Shown: positions 19,302 through 30,916, numbered from the stretch's first letter. The stretch is 64,000 nucleotides of DNA from Leptothrix discophora (GCF_030705305.1 NZ_JAUZEE010000006.1:267878-331877); one strand, 5' to 3'. Numbers and translations are program-made. Notes: a model not told the origin generated them from the letters alone.

Positions 19302-22300
19302 TCAGCTCACTTTCTCGATGTTGACGAGGAAGGCCTTGAACTCCGGTGTCTGCGAGTTCGCGTCGCCGACAAACGGTGTCAGGGCATTGGCCAGGTAGCC
19401 GTTCTGCGTCACCCCCTTGAAGCCCCAGTGGATGGGAATGCCGACGTGATGGACCTTCTTGCCGTTGACCTCCAGCGCCTTGATGCGCTTGGTGACCACG
19501 CAGGCCGCGACCAGCTCGCCGCGCTTGCTGCGCACCTTGACCTGGTCACCCTGCTTGATGCCCTTCTCCTTGGCCAGGTCCTCGCCGATCTCGACGAAGG
19601 GCGCTGGCTGGACGATGGCATTGCTGCGCGAGTGCTTGGTCCAGTAGTGCAGGTGCTCGGTCAGGCGGTAGGTCGTCGCGGCATACGGGAACTCGTCCTG
19701 CTTGCCGAAGTTCTCCCGGTCACCCTTGTAGACCCGGGCCGCCGGATTGCTGACCGCGCCCGGGTTGGTCGGGCACATCAGGTTGACGCCCAGCGGGGTC
19801 TCGAAGGGTTCGTAGTGCTCGGGGAAGGGGCCCTCGTTCATGCCCACCGCGTGCAGCCTCGCGACGCCCTCGGGGTTCATGATGAAGGCACCGACGCCCT
19901 GCTCCGGCGCGGCATCCGGACGCATGTCCGGCACGTCCGCACCGCCGGCCCAGCTCGTGCCGTTCCAGGCCAGGTACTTGCGCGACGGATCCCAGGGCTT
20001 GCCATCCTTGTCGGCCGAGGCGCGGTTGTAGAGGATGCGGCGGTTGGCCGGCCAGGCGAAGCCCCAGTTCGGGAACACGCCCAGGCCAGTCGGGTCGCTG
20101 TTGTCACGCCGGGCGGTCAGGTTGCCGCTCGGGCCCCAGCAGCCGGCGTAGATCCAGTTGCCGCAGCTTGTCGTGCCGTCGTCGCGCAGCACCGCGAAGC
20201 CCGGGATCTGCTCACCGGCCTTGACCAGCGGAGCGACCGGCGCCGCAGGTGCGGCCGCAGCGGTGGCGGTTGCCGGCTTGGCACCCGCGCTCGCAGCCAC
20301 CGCAGGCTTGGCACCCGCAGCCGGTGCAGCGGGCGGCGGCGGGTAGAGGTCGGCCAGCGCCTTGCCGGAGATCTCCCGCAGCAGCTCGCCCGGCTGGGGC
20401 ACGTTGGCGTTGAGGTAGGGCCAGCTCAGCGCGGCGATCGGCTCGGGCAGCGCACCGCCGTCCTTCGCGTACATGCCGCGCAGCTTGACGAACAGCCGCG
20501 CCATGATTTCCGAGTCCGGCTTGGCCTCGCCCGGGGGATCGACCGCCTTCTCCTTCCAGCTGATGACGCGGCTGGAGTTGGTGAAGGAGCCGGTTTCCTC
20601 GGCGAAGCAGCTGGTCGGGAAGCGGAAGACCTCGGTCTGGATCTTGGAAGGATCGGCATCGTTGAGCGGGCCGAAGTTCTTCCAGAACTCGCTGGTCTCG
20701 GTCTCCAGCGGGTCCATCACGACCAGGTACTTCAGCTTGGCCAGGCTCTCCGAGAGCTTCTTCTTGTTGGGCACGGCCGCCAGCGGGTTGAAGCCCTGCA
20801 CGACGAAGCCGTTCATCTTGCCCTGGTGCATGCGCTCGAAGATCGCCAGGATGTCGTAGGCGCCATCGCGCTTCGGGATCCAGTCGTAGGCGAAGCTGTT
20901 GTCGGCCGTCGCGGCATTGCCGTAGTAGGCCTTCATCAGGCTGGTCTGCCACTTCGCGAAGTTCTGCGTGAAGGCCATCTGCCCCGGACGCAGCGGCTTG
21001 CCGGTGCGTGCGGCCAGGTAGGTCGCACGGTCAGCGTCGGCGTCGGTCGGTGCACCGATGTAGCCCGACAGCACCTCGGTGTAGGCACACATGTCGGTGA
21101 TGCCCTGCACGTTGGCATGGCCGCGCAGTGCGTTGATGCCGCCACCCGGGCGTCCCATGTTGCCCAGCAGCAGCTGGATCATGGCCATCGTGCGGATGTT
21201 CTGCGAGCCCACCGAGTGCTGGGTCCAGCCGAGCGCGTAGCAGATGGTCATCACCTTGTCCGGCGCCGCGGTGCCGGCCAGCATCTCGCACACCTTGAGG
21301 AACTTGTCCTTGGGCGTGCCGGTGATCTGGCTCACCAGCTCCGGCGTGTACCGGGCGTAGTGCTTCTTCATCTGCTGGAAGACGCACTGCGGGTTCTGCA
21401 GCGTGTCGTCCGTCTTCACGAAGCCGTCCTCGCCCATCTGGTAGCCCCAGGTGGACTTGTCGTAGCTGCGCTTCTCGGCGTTGTAGCCGCTGAAGAAGCC
21501 GTTCTCGAAGGCGTAGCCCTCCTTGACCAGGAAGGCGGCATCCGTGTTCAGCTTGACGTAGTCAAGGTGAATCTTGTCGCTGCTCAACAGGTAGTTGATG
21601 ACACCGGCCAGGAAGGCGATGTCGGTGCCGACCCGGATGGGCGCGTAGAAGTCCGCCACGGCGGCCGAGCGCGTGAAGCGCGGGTCGACCACGATGAGCT
21701 TGGCCTTGCGCTGCTGCATGGCCTCCACCACCCACTTGAAGCCGCAGGGGTGGGCTTCGGCGGCATTGCCGCCCATCACCAGGACGAGATCGGTGTTCTT
21801 GATATCCGTCCATGAATTGGTCATCGCTCCGCGACCGAAAGTCGGGCCCAGACTGGACACCGTCGGTGCGTGTCAGATGCGCGCTTGCGTGTCCAGGGCG
21901 ACCATGCCCAGGCCACGAGCGATCTTGACGCTCAGATAACCGGATTCATTCGAGGAGGCGGACGAGATCAGGAAGCCGGTGGTGTTCCAGCGGTTGACCG
22001 TGACGCCCTTGTCGTTGGTCTTGATGAAGTTGGCGTCCCGGTCGGCCTTCATGTGGGTGGCCACGCGGGTCAGCGCGTCTTCCCAGGACAGGCGCTTCCA
22101 TTCGTTGCTGCCGGGTTCGCGAACCTGCGGGTACTTCACGCGGTCCTTGGACTGGATCATGTCCATCACGCCGGCACCCTTGGGGCACAGCGTGCCGCGG
22201 TTGACCGGGTGATCCGGGTCGCCCTCGACGTGGACGATGGTCGACTTGACGTTCTTCGACTTGTCGCCCAGCGTGTACATGATCAGGCCGCAACTGACCG

Positions 22301-22460
22301 AGCAATACGGGCAGATGCTGCGGGTCTCGGTGGTCCTGGCCAGCTTGAAGTTTCGCGTCTCGGCCAGAGCGGCCGTGGGCGAGAAGCCCAACGCGACGAG
22401 GCTGGACGCTGCCAGCCCCGCTCCACTGACCCGGAAGAACTGTCTCCGGTCCATGTCCAT
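19302..22460 (-). CDS. fdhG: Formate dehydrogenase alpha subunit, selenocysteine-containing (UGA at 21875-21873)
   Basis: This is the catalytic Mo-bis-MGD subunit that oxidises formate to CO2 in the periplasm. Translated through one in-frame TGA it is 1052 residues. The TGA is codon 196, the same position as Sec196 of E. coli FdnG, and the flanks (DTQARI-U-HAPTVSSLGPTFGRGAMTNSW) match the Sec site of that family. The N-terminus has a Tat signal (DRRQFFRVSGAG) and the 4Fe-4S motif CPYCSVSCG...TLCPKG. ATG 22460 has AGGAG nine bases upstream. An Ala/Pro-rich stretch near residues 704-750 is not expected in a catalytic subunit. Simple gene callers would split this gene into 21873-22460 and 19302-21860. 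Confidence 0.95.
21844..21860 (-). promoter_or_regulatory. Putative bacterial SECIS hairpin in fdhG
   Basis: On the fdhG mRNA GUGUCC (21860-21855), loop AGUCU (21854-21850) and GGGCCC (21849-21844) can form a short hairpin with a G-U pair and one U-C mismatch. Its apex is about 22 bases after the UGA, within the spacing of bacterial SECIS elements that SelB reads. The mismatch U may play the part of the bulged U of the E. coli element; this is inference from position and shape. Confidence 0.6.
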
Positions 22461-22641
22461 GGGTGGGATCTCCTGCGGGCCTGCGGCCCCTTGCGTTCGA
22501 TGCGAGCGAGCCTGCACGTGCATGCCAGCGCCTGCAAGCTGGCATTCCGGCAGGACTGTGAGGATTGAATCGCCACCGCGCCCCGCCAGCCATCCGGAAG
22601 TGCCCGTGCGCGGCCGCGTCAACTTGTCGCGGCGGGCTGTC

Positions 22642-22673
22642 CAGGGCAGGGGCAGGGCAGGGGCAGGGCAGGG
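22642..22673 (+). repeat. Tandem 11-mer CAGGGCAGGGG with G-quadruplex potential
   Basis: Almost three copies of CAGGGCAGGGG lie between the mtfA stop and the fdhG start. Six runs of three or four G separated by CA make a strong G-quadruplex motif on the plus strand, which is the template strand for the fdh operon and upstream of its start. Confidence 0.75.
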
Positions 22674-22678
22674 AGACC

Positions 22679-23512
22679 TCAGGGTCGCCGGTCTGCGGCC
22701 CGTGGCTTGCGGGGTGCGCGGGGCCGCAGCACGGCCGGGTCGGCGTCGACGGAGGCCGGGTCCTGGCGGAAGTGGCTGGCCAGCAGCGCGTACACGGCCG
22801 GCTCGTGTGCCAGCAGCAGCTCCGGCGCGACGAAGAAGGCCTCGCTGGCGACCGGGAAGTACTCTTCCAGGCCGTGCACGCCGTAGGGATCGAGGGCGGT
22901 CGGCTCGCCGGACTCGACCTGCCGGACCAGCCGGGCATGGGCTGCCTGCATGACCTGCAGCCAGTGGCGGCGCGCGCCCGCGTCGGGCAGCGGCGGCACG
23001 CCGTCGGCCTCGCCGTCGAGCATGTCCAGCACATGCACGAACTCGTGGATGACGACGTTGTAGCCGTCCTCGGCGGTCTCGCCGCTGGCGGCGACCTCGC
23101 TCCAGGCCAGCATCACCGGGCCGCCGGGCATGGCCTCGCCGGCCAGTTCCTCGCTGCCTTCATGGCAGACGCCGTCCTCGTCGATCCACTGGCGCTGTGC
23201 CGTCACCTCGCCGGGGTGCAGGACGATGCCGACGAAGCCGTCGTAGGCGGCCAGGTCCAGGTGCAGCACCGGCAGGCAGGCCTGCGCGGCGATCGCCACG
23301 GCCATCTCGTCGGTCACGACCAGGCCGCCCGCGCCGTGGAACTCGTGGCGGTCCAGGAAGACGGCGCAGTCCTGCCGCAGCTTGAGCAGGTCGGCCAGCG
23401 GCCGGCGTTTCAGGAAGGGCAGGCGGCGCAGCGTGTCCAGCCACAGCGCGTCCGGAATGGCCCGCTGCTGCCGGGCCCGTGCATCGCGCCAGCGGCGCCA
23501 CCAGGTCAACAT
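22679..23512 (-). CDS. mtfA: Zinc-dependent peptidase, MtfA family (M90)
   Basis: This 277-residue protein belongs to the MtfA peptidase family; E. coli MtfA binds the Mlc repressor and has aminopeptidase activity. The zinc motif is VIHEFVHVLDMLDG with H156-E-F-V-H160, and the third ligand lies in the conserved HGLEEYFPVASEAFFVAPELL. The start (WWRRWRDARARQQRAIPDALW...LPFLKRR) is also typical. There is no signal peptide, so it is probably cytoplasmic. It is the last gene of the ldt-ppiA-ppiB-lpxH-mtfA run, 13 bases after lpxH. Whether it regulates sugar uptake here cannot be told. Confidence 0.9.
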   Translation of the reverse strand: MLTWWRRWRDARARQQRAIPDALWLDTLRRLPFLKRRPLADLLKLRQDCAVFLDRHEFHGAGGLVVTDEMAVAIAAQACLPVLHLDLAAYDGFVGIVLHPGEVTAQRQWIDEDGVCHEGSEELAGEAMPGGPVMLAWSEVAASGETAEDGYNVVIHEFVHVLDMLDGEADGVPPLPDAGARRHWLQVMQAAHARLVRQVESGEPTALDPYGVHGLEEYFPVASEAFFVAPELLLAHEPAVYALLASHFRQDPASVDADPAVLRPRAPRKPRAADRRP

Positions 23513-23525
23513 GGTGGTGCGGCCC

Positions 23526-24365
23526 TCAGGCGGGCTGGACGCCGGGCAAGGTGCGGCGCTGCAGGCCGTCGGCGCACCAGCGCAGCAGGTCGGCGCGCAT
23601 CAGGCTGCGCTCGACCGGGTGATCGTGCCAGTCGCTCAGGACCCAGCGGCTCAGGCCGTCGCCGAGGTCATGGCAGGCCGGACGGTGGGTGTGGCCATGG
23701 ACCAGCGTGCGGGCACCGGCTTGCACCAACGCGGCGCGCACGGCGTCGGCATCGAGGTCGCCATAGGACTCGACGCCCTGGTCGCGCTTGCGGGCCTCGC
23801 TGGCCTCGCGCAGCTGGCGCGCGATGGCGCGACGTTCGGACAGCGGACGGGCCAGGAAGGCGTCCTGCCAATCGGTGCTGCGGACCTGGGCGCGGAAGGC
23901 CTGGTAGGCCGTGTCGTCCAGGCACCAGGCATCGCCGTGCCCGACCAGCAGGCGTTCGCCCCAGGGCGCGACCAGCACGGTCGGATCGGCCATGGCCTGC
24001 AGACCGGCGGCGCGGCAGGCTTGCGGTCCGAGCAGGAAATCGCGGTTGCCGACCAGCAGGGCGAGGCCGAGCGGCCGATGCCGGGCCTGGACGGCCGCCG
24101 TCAAGGTGGCGAAGGCGCGGGCTTCGAAGCTGTCGGATTCGTCGAGGCTGTCGTCGCCGATCCAGACCTCGAAGATGTCGCCCAGCAGCAGCACCGCGTC
24201 GGCATCGGTGCCGCGCAGGTGCGCCGCGAGCGCCGCCAGCGTGGCCGGGGTGTCCTCGGCCAGGTGCAGGTCGGCGATGAACTCGACGGCGCGCCAGTGG
24301 GCCGGCAGGACCCAGGCGGACGCCGGCGTGGCGGCGTCCGCAGGGCGATCGCTCGCCAGGGTCAC
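23526..24365 (-). CDS. lpxH: UDP-2,3-diacylglucosamine diphosphatase
   Basis: LpxH cleaves UDP-2,3-diacylglucosamine to lipid X in lipid A synthesis at the inner membrane. The 279-residue product has the calcineurin-like metal sites [10 protein letters not shown] (D32, H34), [34 protein letters not shown] and [13 protein letters not shown]. The N-terminal 25 residues ([14 protein letters not shown]) are an extra stretch compared with E. coli LpxH (240 residues). The ATG overlaps the ppiB stop in an ATGA, so it is translationally coupled to the cyclophilin genes upstream, as is common in Burkholderiales. Confidence 0.93.
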   Translation of the reverse strand: MTLASDRPADAATPASAWVLPAHWRAVEFIADLHLAEDTPATLAALAAHLRGTDADAVLLLGDIFEVWIGDDSLDESDSFEARAFATLTAAVQARHRPLGLALLVGNRDFLLGPQACRAAGLQAMADPTVLVAPWGERLLVGHGDAWCLDDTAYQAFRAQVRSTDWQDAFLARPLSERRAIARQLREASEARKRDQGVESYGDLDADAVRAALVQAGARTLVHGHTHRPACHDLGDGLSRWVLSDWHDHPVERSLMRADLLRWCADGLQRRTLPGVQPA

Positions 24366-24871
24366 GCCGTGACGACCACGGCCTTGGTGATGATGACGTC
24401 CTCGACCGGCACGTCGTCATGGTGACCGCGGGTGCCGGTGCGGACCTTCTCGATCTGGTCGACGATCTCGGTGCCGGCGATGACGCGGCCGAAGACGGCA
24501 TAGCCCCAGCCCTGCGGCGACTCGGAACGGAAGTTCAGGAAGTCGTTGTTGACCGTGTTGATGAAGAACTGCGCGGTGGCCGAGTGCGGCGCGTTGGTGC
24601 GCGCCATGGCCAGCGTGTACTTGTCGTTCTTCAGGCCGTTGTTGGCCTCGTTCTGGATCGCGGCCTGGGTCGGCTTCTGCTTCAGGCCCGGCTCCATGCC
24701 GCCGCCCTGGACCATGAAGCCCTTGATGACGCGGTGGAACACCGTGCCGTCGTAGTGGCCGCTGTTGACGTAGTTGAGGAAGTTGGCGGCCGACAGGGGC
24801 GCCTTGGCGTCGTCGAGCTCGATGCGGATGACGCCAGCGGTGGTGTGCAGATCGATTTGGGGTGCTGCCAT
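24362..24871 (-). CDS. ppiB: Peptidyl-prolyl cis-trans isomerase B, cytoplasmic cyclophilin
   Basis: This is a 169-residue cyclophilin without a signal peptide. The fold is complete: [45 protein letters not shown] holds the active-site FHRVI and Q, and [21 protein letters not shown] and [18 protein letters not shown] complete it. Two ATGs are possible: 24877 overlaps the ppiA stop, but its GGAG would be only two bases away, whereas the ATG at 24871 has GGAG eight bases upstream, so 24871 was chosen. It follows a periplasmic paralogue and overlaps lpxH by four bases. Confidence 0.93.
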   Translation of the reverse strand: MAAPQIDLHTTAGVIRIELDDAKAPLSAANFLNYVNSGHYDGTVFHRVIKGFMVQGGGMEPGLKQKPTQAAIQNEANNGLKNDKYTLAMARTNAPHSATAQFFINTVNNDFLNFRSESPQGWGYAVFGRVIAGTEIVDQIEKVRTGTRGHHDDVPVEDVIITKAVVVTA

Positions 24872-24873
24872 GT

Positions 24874-25443
24874 TCATTTCTCCAGGGTGGCCTTCTTGAT
24901 GATGACGGGTTCGTTGGGCACGTTCTGATGCATGCCGCGGTTGCCGGTGGGCACGGCGCGGATCTTGTCGACCACGTCCATGCCTTCGACGACCTTGCCG
25001 AAGACGGCGTAGCCGTTGCCGTCCTGCGAGTTCGGCTGGTCGAGGAAGTTGTTGTCCTTGACGTTGATGAAGAACTGGGCGGTTGCCGAGTCCGGCACCA
25101 TCGTGCGGGCCATCGCGATGGTGCCGCGCGCGTTGGACAGGCCGTTGCGGCTCTCCAGCGGGATCGCGGGCTTGGTCGCCTTCTCCTTCATGCCGGGCTC
25201 CATGCCACCGCCCTGGATCATGAAGTTCGGGATCACGCGGTGGAAGATCGTGCCGTCGTAGTGGCCGCTCTTGACGTAGCCGAGGTAGTTCTCGACGGTC
25301 TTCGGTGCCTTGGCGGCGTCGAGCTCGACCACGATGTCGCCCATCGTGGTCGACAGCCGGACCTTCTGCGCGAGGGCGAGGCCACTCATCGCAAGGCCCA
25401 GGGTGATGGCGGCCGCGCCGCGGGCCAGGGTGGCCAGTTTCAT
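24874..25443 (-). CDS. ppiA: Peptidyl-prolyl cis-trans isomerase A, periplasmic cyclophilin
   Basis: This 189-residue cyclophilin starts with a cleavable signal peptide ([26 protein letters not shown]) and should act on proline bonds in the periplasm. The core contains [24 protein letters not shown] with the catalytic Arg, [18 protein letters not shown] and [18 protein letters not shown]. The ATG at 25443 has AAGGAG upstream and gives a proper signal peptide. It overlaps the L,D-transpeptidase gene by four bases and is followed by the cytoplasmic paralogue ppiB, a tandem pair that probably arose by duplication. Confidence 0.94.
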   Translation of the reverse strand: MKLATLARGAAAITLGLAMSGLALAQKVRLSTTMGDIVVELDAAKAPKTVENYLGYVKSGHYDGTIFHRVIPNFMIQGGGMEPGMKEKATKPAIPLESRNGLSNARGTIAMARTMVPDSATAQFFINVKDNNFLDQPNSQDGNGYAVFGKVVEGMDVVDKIRAVPTGNRGMHQNVPNEPVIIKKATLEK

Positions 25444-27428
25444 TCGAGGACTCCTTCGGAAAAGATGCGCCATTGTCCGCTCTCACGCGTCCAGTACTGG
25501 CGCCGCATCAGCCCGTGCGTGCTGCCGCGCAGCCGTTCACGGAAGGTCACGACCAGCATCTCGTGCGGGTCGTTCCAGCTCAGCACGCTGAGCTCGTCGA
25601 GCTCGCGTTCGCGGCCCTGCCCGGCACGGGATTCGGCCTGCAGGCGCTCGCGCCACGCATCGTAGCCATCCTCGCCGTTGTCGAAGTGCATCGAGTACAT
25701 CGCCATCAGCCCGCCCAGGTCGCTGTGCATGCGGGCCCGCCGCCAGCTCTCGACCAGGCCCAGCGCGGTCTGGCGCTGGGCCATCAGCGCACGCGGCGCG
25801 ACCCACTCCAGCCGCTCGGCCACGATCACCGGCGTGTGACGCGGCGCGAGCAGCCTGAGCCAGCGCGACAGGTCGTCGTTGGCCATGACGATGCAGCCAT
25901 TGGTCGACAGCGGCGCGCGGGCGTACTGGCCGGTCGGCGTGCCGTGGATCCAGATGTTGGCGCCGGTGCGGCCGAGGTGGCGGTCGAGGTCGTTGGGGTA
26001 GTTCAGCGGCAGCGCGCCGGCGCCATAGAAGTCGCCCAGCTGGCCGCCGTCGAGGTGGCTGGTGATGCTGTAGATGCCCAGCGGCGTGCGCTGGTCGCCC
26101 TCGCTGCGCTTGCCGGTGCCGCGGCTGCCGATCGAGACATAGTGGTGGCCGACGAGGCGTGGCGTGCCGGCCTGGTTCTCGATCACGTAGAGCCGGGCGC
26201 GCGAGGTGTCGACGGCCACCACGTGGCGCACGCTGCCCGACAGCTGCAGCACCTGGCTCGGCCAGCTGCCCGGCGCGGGCGGGTCACGCAGCGCCTGCAG
26301 CCGCAGCACGGCCTCGCGGCGCAGCGCCTGGGCCTGGGGACTGGTCTGGGCCGGCGTGCCGGCCGGTGTCAGGTCGCCGGTCGAGGCCAGCAGCAGGTCG
26401 CCGTAGACGAGTTGCCCCAGCGCGAACTGCGGCACGTCGCGCACCAGGGACTCGATCGCTGCCAGGGCCTGCGGCAGGCGGGCCTCGCCGATCAGTCGGT
26501 AGACGGCGATCAGGCGCGCCTCGGGTGCCTCGCCACGGTGGCGCAGCGGCTCGTCGTCGACCTCCTGTCGGGTGGCCTCGAAGGGCAGGGCCGCCGTGTT
26601 CGTCGCCGTGCGGGCGTTGGCATCGACGGGCGCCCGGTCGTCCGTTGCCCGGCCGCGCGCCCACACCGCCGACAGGCCTGCGGCGAGCAGCAGCAGCGAG
26701 CCGAGCGCCACCCACAGCAGGCGCTGCAGAGGGATCGGCGTGGACGTCGCGGGGATGTCGGAAGCGGGCGTGGGCACGTCGGATGCGGAAGGGGTGGGCG
26801 GGAGCGCGGGAGCCTGGGATCCGGCCGTGCCGGGGGTGGTGGATGAGGCTACGTCGGACGCGGCAGCAGGCCCCGCGGCCACGCGCGACGGTCCCGGCGC
26901 CGAGGCTGGCGGACCGGCGATCGTCGCCGTCGTGGTGGTCCACGGCAAGGCCAGCGGCGGAGCGTCCGATCGTGCCGTGCCGAGCGCCCGGTCGTAGGCC
27001 TGGCGGGCCATCTGCGCATGCAAGAGTTGCAGCAGTTCGTAGGCCCGCGCATGGGCCGCGCTGGTGCGCAGCGCCGCTTCAAGATGGGACCGCGCGGCCG
27101 CAGCGTCCTGGTCCTGGATCGCCAGCGTCGCGAGGTTCATCTCGGGCTCGGGACGTTGCGGCCAGCGCCGCGCCAGGTCTTCCAGGCGGGCCCTCGCCAG
27201 GTCGCGCTGGCCGCTGCGTGCCAGGGCCACGGCGGCATCGACTTCGGCCATCAGCGGATCGTCGGACGCGGCAGGCGATCGGACCGGTGCAGGGACCGTG
27301 GGGGGTGTGTCGGCCGCCATCGCGGCGTGCGCGCCGCAGCCCAGCAGCAGGGCCAGGACGACCTCTCGCAGGACGGTCACGAGACCGGTGCGGAGGTGTC
27401 CGATGACCTCAGGCGGCAGGTCGTGCAT
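25440..27428 (-). CDS. L,D-transpeptidase (YkuD/ErfK) with TPR-like N-terminal part
   Basis: This 662-residue envelope protein contains a YkuD catalytic domain that crosslinks or anchors peptidoglycan. After a signal-like segment ([16 protein letters not shown]) there are TPR-like helices (residues 60-150), a long Pro/Ala/Ser linker, a membrane helix ([21 protein letters not shown]), further helices, and the YkuD domain ([22 protein letters not shown] ... IWIHGTP ... [10 protein letters not shown]) with the catalytic Cys in STNGC. The C-terminal 120 residues resemble an NTF2/SnoaL-like fold. ATG 27428 was preferred to the TTG at 27449. It heads the ppiA-ppiB-lpxH-mtfA run. Confidence 0.85.
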   Translation of the reverse strand: MHDLPPEVIGHLRTGLVTVLREVVLALLLGCGAHAAMAADTPPTVPAPVRSPAASDDPLMAEVDAAVALARSGQRDLARARLEDLARRWPQRPEPEMNLATLAIQDQDAAAARSHLEAALRTSAAHARAYELLQLLHAQMARQAYDRALGTARSDAPPLALPWTTTTATIAGPPASAPGPSRVAAGPAAASDVASSTTPGTAGSQAPALPPTPSASDVPTPASDIPATSTPIPLQRLLWVALGSLLLLAAGLSAVWARGRATDDRAPVDANARTATNTAALPFEATRQEVDDEPLRHRGEAPEARLIAVYRLIGEARLPQALAAIESLVRDVPQFALGQLVYGDLLLASTGDLTPAGTPAQTSPQAQALRREAVLRLQALRDPPAPGSWPSQVLQLSGSVRHVVAVDTSRARLYVIENQAGTPRLVGHHYVSIGSRGTGKRSEGDQRTPLGIYSITSHLDGGQLGDFYGAGALPLNYPNDLDRHLGRTGANIWIHGTPTGQYARAPLSTNGCIVMANDDLSRWLRLLAPRHTPVIVAERLEWVAPRALMAQRQTALGLVESWRRARMHSDLGGLMAMYSMHFDNGEDGYDAWRERLQAESRAGQGRERELDELSVLSWNDPHEMLVVTFRERLRGSTHGLMRRQYWTRESGQWRIFSEGVLE

Positions 27429-27510
27429 CAGTCGACGGCCCTGAGACAAACGACGTGCCGCGAGGGCTGGCGGAGGGGCGGCACAGGGCTCACGTCAGGG
27501 GGTCCAGGGC

Positions 27511-27516
27511 TATACT
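27511..27516 (+). promoter_or_regulatory. Possible -10 box upstream of cysS
   Basis: TATACT at 27511-27516 matches five of six positions of the -10 consensus. No good -35 is present 16-18 bases upstream. If used, the cysS leader would be about 180 bases long and contain the palindrome at 27541. Confidence 0.4.
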
Positions 27517-27540
27517 GATTTGATTCTAGGGGAGGCTGTG

Positions 27541-27562
27541 CAAGGGCCTGATCAGGCCCTTG
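27541..27562. repeat. Perfect 22-bp palindrome in the cysS leader
   Basis: The half-site CAAGGGCCTGA is followed directly by its reverse complement, with no spacer. It lies 138 bases before the cysS start and just after a possible -10 box. It could be a dimeric operator or an RNA hairpin; no T run follows it. Confidence 0.7.
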
Positions 27563-27700
27563 CCGTGGGCGACCGAGGGGAGTGCGACACGCCGTTGTCA
27601 AGCCTGCTCCCCCGTGTTCGAGTGGGTCTTGACGGCCTGTCGAGGGCCCTCCCCGCATCGATGTCTCTTAATCGCGAAGCGCCCGGAGTTGCGTCGTTCT

Positions 27701-29092
<1,392 letters not shown>

Positions 29093-29100
29093 GCGCCCCG

Positions 29101-29757
29101 ATGAGCACGCCTGCGGCCCTGGCGCTGGTCACGCCCGACTATTGGGACGAGGCCTGCAAGCACCTGATGAAGCGCGACCGGGTCATGAAGAAGCTGATCC
29201 CGCGCTTCGGCGAGGCCCGCCTGCAAAGCCGCGGCGACGCGTTCACGACGCTGGCCCGCTCGATCGTCGGCCAGCAGATCTCGGTCAAGGCGGCGCAGTC
29301 GGTCTGGCTGCGCTTCCTGGCGCTGGGCGCCGCAGCCGACGCGCCGCTGCAGCCGGGCTGGGTCATCGACCTGGGCGTCGAGACCATGCGCTCGGCCGGC
29401 CTGTCGGCCCGCAAGTGCGACTACCTCCGCGACCTGGCCCAGCACTTCATCGACGGCGCGGTGCATGAGACGCACTGGTCGGCGATGGACGACGAGGCCA
29501 TCATCGATGAGCTGGTGGCGATCCGCGGCATCGGTCGCTGGACCGCCGAGATGTTCCTCATCTTCCACCTGATGCGCCCCAACGTGCTGCCGCTGGACGA
29601 CCTCGGCCTGATCAAGGGCATCAGCCTGAACTACTTCAGCGGCGAGCCGGTCTCGCGGGCCGAGGCGCGCGAGGTCGGCGATGCCTGGGCACCCTTCCGA
29701 TCGGTTGCGACCTGGTACGTCTGGCGCAGCCTGGATCCCTTGCCGGTGGAGTACTGA
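29101..29757 (+). CDS. DNA-3-methyladenine glycosylase (AlkA-like, HhH-GPD)
   Basis: This 218-residue base-excision repair enzyme of the helix-hairpin-helix GPD superfamily removes alkylated bases. Visible signatures are TLARSIVGQQISVKAAQSVWLRF near the N-terminus, the HhH motif LVAIRGIGRWTAEMFLIFHL, and the catalytic Asp in NVLPLDDLGLIKGI. A conserved FRSVATWYVWRSLD closes the fold. There is no AlkA N-terminal beta domain, so it is the short form. The ATG is eight bases after the cysS stop. accA follows after 121 bases. Confidence 0.9.
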   Translation: MSTPAALALVTPDYWDEACKHLMKRDRVMKKLIPRFGEARLQSRGDAFTTLARSIVGQQISVKAAQSVWLRFLALGAAADAPLQPGWVIDLGVETMRSAGLSARKCDYLRDLAQHFIDGAVHETHWSAMDDEAIIDELVAIRGIGRWTAEMFLIFHLMRPNVLPLDDLGLIKGISLNYFSGEPVSRAEAREVGDAWAPFRSVATWYVWRSLDPLPVEY

Positions 29758-29878
29758 TCTACACTGCCAACCCCATTTCTAGCCACGTGCTGGCCCGACA
29801 AATGCTAGTGACCTCGCCAGGCAACGTGCTTGTCCCAGGCCCCGGGCCCTTGTCGAACCAGCCACAGGAAAGGCGCTC

Positions 29879-30847
29879 ATGAGCAAACGACACTTCCTCG
29901 AATTCGAGCAACCCATCGCCGAACTCGAGACCAAGATCGAAGAGCTGCGCTACGTGCAGAACGAGTCTGCGGTCGACATATCCGAGGAGATCGACCGGCT
30001 CTCCAAGAAGAGCCTGCAGCTCGCCAAGGACATCTACTCGAGCCTCTCGCCCTGGCAGGTCACGCTGATCGCCCGGCATCCCCAGCGGCCCTACACGCTG
30101 GACTACATCAACGAGATCTTCACCGACTTCCAGGAACTGCACGGCGACCGCCACTACGCCGACGACCTGTCGATCGTGGGTGGCCTGGCCCGATTCAACG
30201 GGCAGCCCTGCATGGTGCTAGGCCACCAGAAGGGCCGCGACACCAAGGAGCGCGCCGCCCGCAACTTTGGCATGTCGCGTCCCGAGGGTTACCGCAAGGC
30301 CCTGCGCCTGATGAAGCTGGCCGAGAAGTTCGGCCTGCCGGTCTTCACCTTCGTCGACACGCCCGGCGCCTATCCCGGCATCGGTGCCGAGGAGCGCGGC
30401 CAGTCCGAGGCCATCGGCCGCAACATCTTCGAGATGGCGCAGCTGGAAGTGCCGATCATCACGACCATCATCGGCGAAGGCGGGTCCGGCGGCGCGCTTG
30501 CCATCAGCGTGGCCGACCAGGTGCTGATGCTGCAGTTCTCGGTCTACTCGGTGATCTCGCCCGAAGGCTGCGCGTCCATCCTCTGGAAGACGTCCGAGCG
30601 CGCCAGCGATGCGGCCGAAGCCCTGGGCATCACCGCGCACCGCCTGAAGGCACTGTCACTGATCGACAAGATCGTCAACGAGCCGGTCGGTGGCGCTCAC
30701 CGCGACCCGAAGGCCATGGCGGCGTCGCTCAAGCGCGGCCTCAACGATGCGCTGCGTCAGGTCTCGGACCTGAAGACCCGCGAACTGCTGAACCAGCGCT
30801 ATGCGCGCCTGCAGTCCTACGGCCGCTACAACGACACCAAGTCCTGA
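29879..30847 (+). CDS. accA: Acetyl-CoA carboxylase carboxyltransferase subunit alpha
   Basis: AccA pairs with AccD (also in this window at 46455) to transfer CO2 from carboxybiotin to acetyl-CoA, the first committed step of fatty acid synthesis. The 322-residue product has the normal family length. [25 protein letters not shown] at the start, [63 protein letters not shown] and [11 protein letters not shown] (oxyanion glycines) are all characteristic. AGGAAAG lies seven bases before the ATG. An extended hairpin follows the stop. Confidence 0.97.
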   Translation: MSKRHFLEFEQPIAELETKIEELRYVQNESAVDISEEIDRLSKKSLQLAKDIYSSLSPWQVTLIARHPQRPYTLDYINEIFTDFQELHGDRHYADDLSIVGGLARFNGQPCMVLGHQKGRDTKERAARNFGMSRPEGYRKALRLMKLAEKFGLPVFTFVDTPGAYPGIGAEERGQSEAIGRNIFEMAQLEVPIITTIIGEGGSGGALAISVADQVLMLQFSVYSVISPEGCASILWKTSERASDAAEALGITAHRLKALSLIDKIVNEPVGGAHRDPKAMAASLKRGLNDALRQVSDLKTRELLNQRYARLQSYGRYNDTKS

Positions 30848-30870
30848 CAGGGCCTCGGCCCTTGCCCTCG

Positions 30871-30903
30871 ACGGCCGTCCCGGCATGACCGGGCCGGCCG
30901 TTT
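30871..30903 (+). terminator. Probable terminator after accA
   Basis: ACGGCCG-T-CCCGG pairs with CCGGG-C-CGGCCGT (30871-30901) around a CATGA loop, with one mismatch, and is followed by only three T. It may be a weak terminator between accA and tilS. Confidence 0.5.
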
Positions 30904-30916
30904 CGCCGTTCTGGCC

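Noticed and set aside
19278..21815. 845-codon open frame opposite fdhG
   Set aside because: Mirror of fdhG; low-complexity translation.
21873..21875. Reading fdhG as a pseudogene broken by a stop
   Set aside because: The TGA is at the conserved Sec position, flanks are intact, and selA, selB and selC are in the same operon.
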